DNA of 44,371 nucleotides from an uncultured Treponema sp. Its GTDB lineage: Bacteria > Spirochaetota > Spirochaetia > Treponematales > Treponemataceae. The DNA lies in NCBI GenBank assembly GCA_937885175.1, contig CAKZZO010000003.1, forward strand, positions 1 through 44,371, read 5' to 3'. The position numbers and the translations under genes are program-made. The notes under the pieces were generated by a model that was not told the DNA's origin, ran no database searches, and saw only the letters and a program-made list of their open reading frames with translations. Each line of letters opens with the position of its first letter. Positions within the stretch are counted from its first letter, which is position 1. Positions 22,781-30,663 of this stretch are shown in pieces.

Positions 22781-24100
22781 ATGAAAGTTAAGATTTTTCA
22801 GATATTTGACTATGTACTGCTCGCCTGCGTACTTGCCCTTGTGACCATGGGTGTGCTCTTCATCTACTCATCGGGCATCAACTCAGAGGGAATCAACGTA
22901 TCCAACGAATACGTCAAGCAGATTATCTGGGCGGGAATCGGGCTGATATTGATGCTGGCAACGGCTTCCTTTGATTTCCGCAAGACAAGCCGCTATGTAC
23001 CTTATTTTTACGGCTTTCTTGTATTCATATTGATTTATACCCGTATTTTCGGTCGCTATGTAAACGGAGCGAGAAGCTGGCTGGGATTTGGAAGCTTTGG
23101 CATACAGCCTTCCGAATTCTGTAAGATTATCTTCATACTCTTTCTCGCATGGTATCTGGAACGCTCACGCAATGAGCCGCCCACAAGAAGATTTGTCATA
23201 GCAACAAGCATTCTGCTTTTGCCCATGGGCCTGATTTTGACTCAGCCGGACTTGGGTACGGCAAGCGTCTACATTCCTATTTTTCTGGTAATGTGTTTTG
23301 TGGCGGGAGTGCCCCTGCATTACCTTCTCTTGCTCCTGGGCGGCGGCATGCTCACCATTATCTTTACCGTTCTTCCCATCTGGCAGAGCGAGATTGCTTC
23401 CCATTCATACCGCATCATCAATATCTTTACCAATGACAAACTGCGCCTGATTTGTATCCTCGCCACGGCGGCAATTGCCCTTATCGGCATAATCGGCTTT
23501 GTCTTTTTCAGGCACAAATACTACTACTGGATTACCTATATCTTTGCCATCATCTGTGGCGCACTGATTTTTTCCCGCTTTGGCGGACATGCCCTCAAGG
23601 ACTACCAGATTAAGCGTCTCATCGTCTTTCTTGACCCCTACACGGACGCTCAGGGGGCGGGCTGGAACATCATTCAGTCCAAGATTGCCATTGGTTCCGG
23701 CGGCCTGTGGGGACGGGGATTTTTGCAGGGCACCCAGAGCCACTACCGCTTTTTGCCCCAGCAGAGCACGGACTTTATTTTCAGCATCCTTTCCGAAGAA
23801 CTGGGCTTTATCGGCGGGGCACTCGTTTTTGGCATCTACTTTATCATCATGCTCAGGACGATTTTTATCATCCGTGCCACAAACAATGAATACGGCCACT
23901 ACATTGCATCGGGCATTCTGGGCATGTTCTTCTTCCATTTTGTCGTCAATACAGGCATGGTTATGGGAATCATGCCCATTACGGGCATTCCGCTGCTCTT
24001 TTTGAGTTACGGCGGCTCCTCCCTGTGGACGGCAATGATTTGCATAGGACTATTGATGAGCATAAACTACCGCCGCTACGACTTTAGCGAATCAATATAG
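22781..24100 (+). CDS. rodA: Peptidoglycan glycosyltransferase RodA
   Basis: RodA polymerises lipid II into glycan strands as partner of PBP2. The 439-aa SEDS-family membrane protein has about ten transmembrane helices and the signature segments GARSWLGFGSFGIQPSEFCK, GIMPITGIPLLFLSYGGSS and GAGWNIIQSKIAIGSGG. An in-frame upstream ATG at 22670 lies within pbp2. ATG 22781 is preferred because it follows that gene's stop by one base and gives a standard N-terminus. An extra hydrophobic region around 200–260 makes it longer than typical RodA (about 370 aa). Confidence 0.95.
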   Translation: MKVKIFQIFDYVLLACVLALVTMGVLFIYSSGINSEGINVSNEYVKQIIWAGIGLILMLATASFDFRKTSRYVPYFYGFLVFILIYTRIFGRYVNGARSWLGFGSFGIQPSEFCKIIFILFLAWYLERSRNEPPTRRFVIATSILLLPMGLILTQPDLGTASVYIPIFLVMCFVAGVPLHYLLLLLGGGMLTIIFTVLPIWQSEIASHSYRIINIFTNDKLRLICILATAAIALIGIIGFVFFRHKYYYWITYIFAIICGALIFSRFGGHALKDYQIKRLIVFLDPYTDAQGAGWNIIQSKIAIGSGGLWGRGFLQGTQSHYRFLPQQSTDFIFSILSEELGFIGGALVFGIYFIIMLRTIFIIRATNNEYGHYIASGILGMFFFHFVVNTGMVMGIMPITGIPLLFLSYGGSSLWTAMICIGLLMSINYRRYDFSESI

Positions 24101-24110
24101 GGGAAGGAAC

Positions 24111-26789
24111 ATGAAACTGATAAATCCCATGGAAGCCTTTGGCTCAAGCCTCTGTTCCGTGCAGAATCCTTCCTCATATATCGGCGGGGAAATCGGTGCC
24201 ATTGTAAAGCCCCATGCAGACACGGACGAAAAAGAGGGGCAGGGGGATGACCTCTTTAATGTTGCCATAGCCTTTCCCGACGTGTATTCCATCGGCATGA
24301 GCAATCAGGCGATTAAAATCATCTATAACGGACTGAATGCCCGTTCCTCCATTCGCTGCGAGCGTGTCTTTGCCGTGGAAACCGATTTTGAAAGCCTCCT
24401 AAAAAAGAAGGGCCTGCCCCTCTACACCCTGGAGACAGGTATGCCCCTTGCTTCGGTGGATATGATAGGCTTTTCCATCGGCTACGAACTGGGCATTACG
24501 GGCGTGCTGAATGTCCTTGACCTAGGCGGAATTCCCCTGCGCAAAGAAGACCGCAGCGAGTTAGCCCCCATTGTCATTGCAGGGGGAGTGGGAGCGACCA
24601 ATCCCGCAGCCTTTTCTGATTTCTTTGACGCAGTATTCATTGGCGAGGCAGAGGGCGGCATGTTTGACCTGATTGACCACCTGGCCAGCCTCAAAAAACA
24701 AGGCGCAAAAAAAAGCGAACTGTTGCTGGAACTCAAAAAACATCCCTCGGTGTGGTCAGAAAACATGACGGTGGAGGAGTGCGGACACACCCTTGCCCGC
24801 CGCGCCATTCAGGAAGATTTTGGACTTGTGCCATCCGTAGAGTCCTTTATGCCCCTTCCAAACATCAAGCCGGTGCAAGACCACGGCGTAGTAGAAATCA
24901 TGCGGGGCTGTCCCAACGGCTGCCGCTTCTGCCATGCGGGAATCTACTACCGCCCCCAGCGCGTCAAGGCAAAGCACCTGATTTTTTCTGAGATAGACCG
25001 CCTGGTAAATGAAGCGGGCTACCGTGAAATCTCCCTCACATCCCTTTCTTCCGCGGACTATCCCGACATCGGCGGGCTTTTGGAAGAACTGAACGAACGC
25101 TATGCAGGTCAGAACGTCTCCTTTCAGCTTCCGTCACTCAAAGTCAATTCCTTTACCCTGCCCATTCTGGAGCAACTTTCCGAGGTGCGAAAAAGCGGGC
25201 TGACCTTTGCCGTGGAGACACCCGAAGAAGCCTGGCAACTGCGCCTGAACAAGGAAGTCTATGCCCAGCACCTTGTGGAGATTATCACCGAGGCAAAAAA
25301 ACGGGGCTGGAACAAGGCAAAGTTTTACTTTATGGTGGGGCTTCCTTTTCCCCAGACAGAGGACAAGACCGAAGAAAGCGTTATCGTGGATTTTCTCTTA
25401 GACATTCAGGAAAAGACGCGGATTCAGTGCAACGTGAATGTGGGCACTTTTATCCCCAAGCCCCACACACCCTACCAGTGGGTACGCCAGATTTCTCCAG
25501 AGGAATCCCAGCGCAAGCTCACCTATATCCGCGACCACCTGCCCCGGGGACGCTTTCGGGTGAGCACCCACGACATATCCACCAGTTATCTGGAAGGCCT
25601 GCTTTCCCGCGGCGACAGGCGGGCAGGAGCGATTATCTACAGTGCCTACAAAAAAGGCTGCAGGCTGGACGCATGGGAAGACCATCTGCGAAAAAACCTG
25701 CCGCTCTGGGAGGAAGCCTTTGCAGAAGCGGGCTATGACGTAAAGGCAGAAATTCTGCGGGAGCGGAAAAAGGATGAGACGCTTCCCTGGGACTCAGTTT
25801 CCCTAGGGCCTGCAAAAAATTTCTACCTTAAAGAATGGCAGAAAAACGAACGGGAAGAACTGACCCCCAAATGCGCGCCAAACTGCGACCACAAATGCGG
25901 CGTGTGCAATAACAAGGTCGCCTGCAGGAACGACAAGATTGCACAGGATGCGGACAAGGAAACCAGGCCTCCCGCACAAAAGGAACAGGCTTTTCATCAG
26001 ACCTGCAACATTCCCGTCATGTACCGCGCAGTCTTTTCCTTTACCAAGCTGAACGGCGGCGAATTCATCTCCCACCTCAGCCAGATAGAAATCTTCAACC
26101 GCGCCATCCTCAAGTCAAACCTGCCAGTGATTTACACCAGCGGCTTTAACCCCCTGCCGCATCTGGAATTTGCGTCCACCCTGTCGCTGGGAGTACGCTC
26201 CCACGATGAAATTGCCTCCACGGTACTCTACGACCCGGTTTCAGAGCAGGACTTTATGGACGCACTGAACAAGAACCTCGTCCGCGGCATCAAGATTACC
26301 CGCTGCTTTATCTTTCCCGTCACAAATCAACGCCGCCGCGAATCCTTGAGTTCAGGCCTCTGGGGAAACGTCTACGAATACCGCTTTTTTGGACTGAGTG
26401 GCAGGGAAGTGGGGGACTTTTTTGCTTCCGCTGCCGCAAAGCCCTTTGTAGAAGATTCCCTCTGCCACTTTGACCTTGACGACACGTCAGACAAGCCAAA
26501 AGTGACCGCAAAACTCGTCTTTAGGCAGGACAAGCCCTTCCGCAGGGCGCTGGAGACATTCTTTGGCAAGAGAACCTACGAATTCCTTGCCATCACCAAA
26601 ATCCAGACCCTCGCCAAGCCGGACATCATCGGCTGGACGGACGAAATGAATGCCCACCTGGATGAACAGCGTCGTGCCCTGCGCCCAGAAGAAAACCTCG
26701 CCACCCAAAGGGCAATCCCATTCTTTACCCTGTACGAGCGCATTGCCGCCATCAACGCCAGACTGATGCAGCAGCGCGAAACGCAATAG
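24111..26789 (+). CDS. Radical SAM protein fused to a DUF2344 domain (TIGR03960–TIGR03936 type)
   Basis: This 892-aa cytoplasmic enzyme has three parts. An N-terminal B12-binding-like region (about 1–230) contains IGMSNQAIKIIYN and DMIGFSIGYELG. A radical SAM core (about 255–560) has Cys267-x3-Cys271-x2-Cys274 in RGCPNGCRFCHAG. The C-terminal DUF2344 domain (about 640–892) starts near YRAVFSFTKLNGGEFISHLSQ. The linker (near 585–605) holds five closely spaced cysteines that could bind another cluster. In clostridia the two halves are often separate genes, beside mreBCD/rodA and the RNase G gene; here they are one protein after rodA. The reaction is unknown. A GGGGAAGGA ribosome binding site precedes ATG. 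Confidence 0.87.
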   Translation: MKLINPMEAFGSSLCSVQNPSSYIGGEIGAIVKPHADTDEKEGQGDDLFNVAIAFPDVYSIGMSNQAIKIIYNGLNARSSIRCERVFAVETDFESLLKKKGLPLYTLETGMPLASVDMIGFSIGYELGITGVLNVLDLGGIPLRKEDRSELAPIVIAGGVGATNPAAFSDFFDAVFIGEAEGGMFDLIDHLASLKKQGAKKSELLLELKKHPSVWSENMTVEECGHTLARRAIQEDFGLVPSVESFMPLPNIKPVQDHGVVEIMRGCPNGCRFCHAGIYYRPQRVKAKHLIFSEIDRLVNEAGYREISLTSLSSADYPDIGGLLEELNERYAGQNVSFQLPSLKVNSFTLPILEQLSEVRKSGLTFAVETPEEAWQLRLNKEVYAQHLVEIITEAKKRGWNKAKFYFMVGLPFPQTEDKTEESVIVDFLLDIQEKTRIQCNVNVGTFIPKPHTPYQWVRQISPEESQRKLTYIRDHLPRGRFRVSTHDISTSYLEGLLSRGDRRAGAIIYSAYKKGCRLDAWEDHLRKNLPLWEEAFAEAGYDVKAEILRERKKDETLPWDSVSLGPAKNFYLKEWQKNEREELTPKCAPNCDHKCGVCNNKVACRNDKIAQDADKETRPPAQKEQAFHQTCNIPVMYRAVFSFTKLNGGEFISHLSQIEIFNRAILKSNLPVIYTSGFNPLPHLEFASTLSLGVRSHDEIASTVLYDPVSEQDFMDALNKNLVRGIKITRCFIFPVTNQRRRESLSSGLWGNVYEYRFFGLSGREVGDFFASAAAKPFVEDSLCHFDLDDTSDKPKVTAKLVFRQDKPFRRALETFFGKRTYEFLAITKIQTLAKPDIIGWTDEMNAHLDEQRRALRPEENLATQRAIPFFTLYERIAAINARLMQQRETQ

Positions 26790-26833
26790 CGGAAAAATAC
26801 AAAAAAAAGACTTTTTTGCAAAAAAAACTTCTC

Positions 26834-26861
26834 TTGCCACGATTAAACTTTATGTTATAAT
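26834..26861 (+). promoter_or_regulatory. Promoter of the first island lipoprotein
   Basis: TTGCCA (26834–26839) and consensus TATAAT (26856–26861) are 16 bp apart, with TGT before the −10. A leader of about 30 nt contains AAAGGAG 9 nt before ATG 26899. It is one of the strongest promoters in the window. Confidence 0.8.
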
Positions 26862-26898
26862 ATGTGGTAGACTATACAATCTAAAGGAGTGCTTTCCT

Positions 26899-28719
26899 AT
26901 GAAAAAATTTACCCCCCCCCTGTTATCCCTGCTTCTTGCAATAGCACTAACCTGTTCCCTTGCGGCCTGTAAAAACGATGACGACAGCACCGAGGAAGAC
27001 CCCAAGGAAACCGTAACCTTTGACTCTGTTGACGATGCGGCATTTACCGTACTCCGTTCCCTTACGGACTTGACCCAGTACGATGAGAATAAAGTTGTTG
27101 ATGAAGAAGACGGTTCTGTTTCAGGCATCGAAACATTGCCTAACGATTGGAACACACTGACATTCTCCTGCGACCAGGGCTTTGTGCTTGACGAGACAAA
27201 GGAAACGGTTCGCTCGCTCCCAGTAAGCGGCTTTGGTGAAGCCCTTGAATTTTTCTCAAGCCTTATCGGTGAAAGCCTTAAGGAATCCAGCCTTACTGAC
27301 GGCAGGTACGCTTGGTCATACTCTGGGCTTGGCTTGCTAACCTTTACAAAAGTGACTGGCACCGAAGACTTGTTTGCCACACTTGACGTGAGCCTTTCCG
27401 TAATGCCCGGCTTAACGCAGCTTCGCTTTGTTTCCGAGGATTCGGCTAACAAGGTGCTTGAATCCAACAACAAAAAATTCTATGGCGACCCCTACTACCG
27501 TGCAGGCGATGTTATCAAGCGGAAAAAAGATGGTACTCTTTGGATTTGTGTTCGTCCTGCAGGCGGTCCCTTTCATAAGGAATATAGTTACTGGATTTGT
27601 CTCAACCCTACCGGAAGTGGAGGAAAAAGCATCATCGATACTACACAGAAAGATTTTGGCATTTACTTTATCGCAGGCAAGGCAAAAGACGAATCAACAA
27701 TCATCAAAAAATATTCGCAGAAATGGACTTATGCAAAAAAACTGATGACGCTCAAAACCGCAAAGGCCGCTTTCCATACATTCGCTTCGCTGGCCAACGA
27801 GGCTGTATGGACTAAGGGGGATGATGTTCCCGAGTATGCATATGCTCAGTATGTATACAAAAAATTGAAGGAAAATGGAATTGATTTAAAAGCACTGCAC
27901 ATGTTGTCAGATGGTAAAGACGGTCCTGTTGCATCCAAATCTCGCGAATACTATAGGGATGTTATGTTTGCTTTTGCCTATGGTTCTCCTGTAAATGAGA
28001 GTAACAGAACGCTCAGCCTGAATAACCTTCCAAAAGCGATGAAAGACCTTGATTCTTTCAAAAAAGCCGCTCAGGTAAAGTGTATACAGCCTTTCTTTGT
28101 TGGCTACTGTCAGACCGATGGAATAACGGAGTACCTCAATACAAGTATCACTGTTCCAACCATTACCTATAGCACACATACAAACAAGAAATTCATGTTG
28201 TCGCTTACCGATTCTTATGATGAGACATATCTAAGTTCAATAGGCGCAGATCCAAAACGAGTTCTTCTTTTGCTGTCCCCTTCTGGAACTCTTATAACTC
28301 TGCAGAAATTGTACGAAGAAGACTATGCCGACAGCTTCGCTAGGTTGTTTTATTATAATTATGCCGACCATCTTCATGAATTTGACGGAACGAATTTATT
28401 CTTTTCTGAGTATAGCAGCACCAGAAACGATTCAGCAAAAGGTGCGGATTTGACAGCCAATTATAGATATCGCTATAAGGATAAAAATGCTAACTTTCAT
28501 GTCATAGTTTCTCCTGAGCTTAGGATTACAGACAGCAAAGGCGAAGACAAAAATGGGAATATAATAAAACCGGATGCAAAACTCTATGAATCTGTGTATG
28601 TTCAGAGGGAAGATCAAGCGCTTATCGGTAATGCCCATTTTGATTACTGGGATACTTCCAACTCTTTCACACGCTATATAGATGATGAATTTACTTCATG
28701 GCATGATGAAAACGAGTAA
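26899..28719 (+). CDS. Lipoprotein of unknown function, paralogue 1 (poly-C tract in signal peptide)
   Basis: This 606-aa exported lipoprotein has a signal peptide with lipobox LAAC (Cys24), followed by an acidic KNDDDSTEED linker typical of surface-exposed lipoproteins. I recognise no domain. The N-terminal 160 residues are nearly the same as in the next gene (TVTFDSxDDAAFTVLRSLTD, LEFFS, VSLSVMPxLTQLRF). The middle carries a GDVIKRxxDGTxWICVRPAGGP motif, also shared. The C-terminal half diverges, ending FDYWDTSNSFTRYIDDEF. A run of nine C (26912–26920) spans codons 5–8 of the signal peptide, so slippage would switch the reading frame. A strong promoter and ribosome binding site indicate active expression. 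Confidence 0.82.
   Translation: MKKFTPPLLSLLLAIALTCSLAACKNDDDSTEEDPKETVTFDSVDDAAFTVLRSLTDLTQYDENKVVDEEDGSVSGIETLPNDWNTLTFSCDQGFVLDETKETVRSLPVSGFGEALEFFSSLIGESLKESSLTDGRYAWSYSGLGLLTFTKVTGTEDLFATLDVSLSVMPGLTQLRFVSEDSANKVLESNNKKFYGDPYYRAGDVIKRKKDGTLWICVRPAGGPFHKEYSYWICLNPTGSGGKSIIDTTQKDFGIYFIAGKAKDESTIIKKYSQKWTYAKKLMTLKTAKAAFHTFASLANEAVWTKGDDVPEYAYAQYVYKKLKENGIDLKALHMLSDGKDGPVASKSREYYRDVMFAFAYGSPVNESNRTLSLNNLPKAMKDLDSFKKAAQVKCIQPFFVGYCQTDGITEYLNTSITVPTITYSTHTNKKFMLSLTDSYDETYLSSIGADPKRVLLLLSPSGTLITLQKLYEEDYADSFARLFYYNYADHLHEFDGTNLFFSEYSSTRNDSAKGADLTANYRYRYKDKNANFHVIVSPELRITDSKGEDKNGNIIKPDAKLYESVYVQREDQALIGNAHFDYWDTSNSFTRYIDDEFTSWHDENE
26912..26920 (+). repeat. Nine-C homopolymer tract (candidate phase-variation site)
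   Basis: Nine consecutive C lie 13 bases into the coding sequence of the lipoprotein. The frame as given is open through 606 codons. A gain or loss of one C would shift the frame within the signal peptide and abolish the protein. The paralogue downstream has no such tract at the same place. Confidence 0.75.
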
Positions 28720-28758
28720 CAAAGAAAAGTCCACACTCTTTCACACAGGGGGTCTTTT

Positions 28759-30552
28759 ATGAAGAAGACAAAAAAACTTGTTGCGCTTGCGGTACTTGGA
28801 TTTGCGGCGTTCGCCTTGCTTTTTGCAGGCTGCAAGAATGACGATGACAACAACGCCGAGGAAGAACCAAAGGAAACCGTAACCTTTGATTCTGCTGACG
28901 ATGCGGCATTTACCGTGCTGCGCTCCCTTACGGACTTGACCCAGTATGATGAAAATGCAGTTGCTGATACGGATGAAAGCGAAACAACCACTTATTCCGG
29001 CATCGAAACATTGCCTGACGATTGGAATAACCTAAAATTCACTTGCGACCAGGGCTTTGTCCTTGATACAGCAAGTCCCACGGTGCGCTCGCTCCCGGTA
29101 AACGGCTTTGGCGATGCCCTTGAATTCTTCTCTGGTGTCATCGGCGAGAACCTTACGGAAGACAGCCTTACAGACGGCACCTACAAGTGGTCTTATGACG
29201 GACTCGGCACCCTCACTTTCAAAAAAGTAACTGGAAACGACGACCTCTATGCCACGCTCGATGTGAGTCTCTCCGTCATGCCAGAACTTACCCAGCTTAG
29301 GTTTGTTCCCGCAGCAATCGTTGAGCAATTTATCACCGCCAGCAACAAATACAAGGGCAAGCCTTATTACCATGCGGGCGATGTCATCAAACGGAACTCT
29401 GACGATACCTATTGGATTTGTGTCCGTCCGGCAGGTGGTCCTTACTACAAGGATAATTCTTACTGGATTAGTCTCGATTCATTTATCAATTCGGGAAAAA
29501 AAGCCGGGCAGACTACCATCAAGAGCGAGACCAAAACGGTCAAGGTGTATTATGACGTTGCAAAAAAAGGCAAATCCACATATAAGCAGTTCACACAGCA
29601 GTGGGTATACGCAAAAAACTTGATGTCGCTCAAAGTCGCAAAAGCCGCCTTTCATACATTCTCTTCACTGGTTGAGCCAGAAGCATGGAACATAAAAGGA
29701 TATGAAAATGCTCAAAAAGTGTATGAGGCACTGAAAAACAAATATAACATTGATTTATTGGGGTTGAATCGGTATGCGAGCAACGAAAACGGCATAAGTG
29801 AAGAATTCAAGCAGAAAAATAAAGCGTTTTTTTTGCATGGAAGCTTTTGCTTTGCATACGGTTCTCCCAAAAATGAATCGAATAGAAAGCTCAAGCTGAA
29901 TGCCCCTGATCACGAGTTTAATGGTACGGATCCGAATGCTTTTCAGAAAGTTGGTCAGGTAGACCATATTCAGCCATTTTTTACTGCTGAAACAAAAGTT
30001 TCAGGCGGAACGGTAAACGAAACAATTTTTACACAGTATAATAATGGTGAAAAACCAATTACAAATAGCACATATAAGAATAAAAGCTTTCTGTTTTCAC
30101 TTACTGATGGGTTTGATAGTGTATTCGTTTTCTCTTTGTACGATCAGGGAGAGAGTTTTTATACTGCAGTAGGTGAGACTGATGAAGAAAAAGCACAGAA
30201 CTATCTTTATGACTTCAAAAATTTCCTCCACAAGCTTGAAAACCCTAGTCTACCAACGATGCCAGGCCGGCTCGTGTATTGCCAGTATCCTAAGGATGAC
30301 GTGACAATTCCTGGAATATATTGGTCACGACTACGGGATTGGCAGGTCATTGTTTCTCCGGAACTTTCCCTCGCCGACAATGCTGGGTCTGAGACGGACG
30401 CTAAAAGACCGTCTGCTGCAAAAAAGTATACGGACGTTTATGTACAGGGATCAGCAGCAGGCGAATACTTTGACTACTGGACTACCTTTGCCCGATGTGC
30501 GCGCACAATAGACAACAAAGCAGTAGATTGGGATAAGGAAAGCAAGGAATAA
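28759..30552 (+). CDS. Lipoprotein of unknown function, paralogue 2
   Basis: This 597-aa lipoprotein has the lipobox FAGC (Cys25) followed by an acidic KNDDDNNAEEEP linker. It is a tandem paralogue of the preceding gene: the first 160 or so residues and the central 'GDVIKR…YWICVRPAGGP' block are closely shared, then similarity falls. The last 30 residues keep a common FDYW…R-IDxx pattern. It starts 39 bp after its neighbour with AGGGGGT before ATG, so the pair is probably one transcript. Its signal peptide lacks the C-tract, so its expression should not switch with that of paralogue 1. The function is unknown; surface exposure is inferred from the lipobox and acidic linker. Confidence 0.82.
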   Translation: MKKTKKLVALAVLGFAAFALLFAGCKNDDDNNAEEEPKETVTFDSADDAAFTVLRSLTDLTQYDENAVADTDESETTTYSGIETLPDDWNNLKFTCDQGFVLDTASPTVRSLPVNGFGDALEFFSGVIGENLTEDSLTDGTYKWSYDGLGTLTFKKVTGNDDLYATLDVSLSVMPELTQLRFVPAAIVEQFITASNKYKGKPYYHAGDVIKRNSDDTYWICVRPAGGPYYKDNSYWISLDSFINSGKKAGQTTIKSETKTVKVYYDVAKKGKSTYKQFTQQWVYAKNLMSLKVAKAAFHTFSSLVEPEAWNIKGYENAQKVYEALKNKYNIDLLGLNRYASNENGISEEFKQKNKAFFLHGSFCFAYGSPKNESNRKLKLNAPDHEFNGTDPNAFQKVGQVDHIQPFFTAETKVSGGTVNETIFTQYNNGEKPITNSTYKNKSFLFSLTDGFDSVFVFSLYDQGESFYTAVGETDEEKAQNYLYDFKNFLHKLENPSLPTMPGRLVYCQYPKDDVTIPGIYWSRLRDWQVIVSPELSLADNAGSETDAKRPSAAKKYTDVYVQGSAAGEYFDYWTTFARCARTIDNKAVDWDKESKE

Positions 30553-30609
30553 GAAGCACGATATGAAGTTCTGTTAAACTCTTTACCCGCAAAGTTGATG
30601 GAAAAGAAA

Positions 30610-30638
30610 TTGACTGGGAAAGTGAGAATAAATATTTT
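30610..30638 (+). promoter_or_regulatory. Possible promoter for the MACPF lipoprotein gene
   Basis: TTGACT (30610–30615) and TATTTT (30633–30638) are 17 bp apart in the 111-bp gap before ATG 30664. The −10 box is only 4 of 6. The gap otherwise holds no clear terminator. Confidence 0.35.
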
Positions 30639-30663
30639 TTTTCATGCCAAGGAGGATATTCTT

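Noticed and set aside
26800..26818. A/T-only hairpin after the radical SAM gene as a terminator
   Set aside because: The stem is CAAAAAA/TTTTTTG only, with no following T-run; it is too weak to call.
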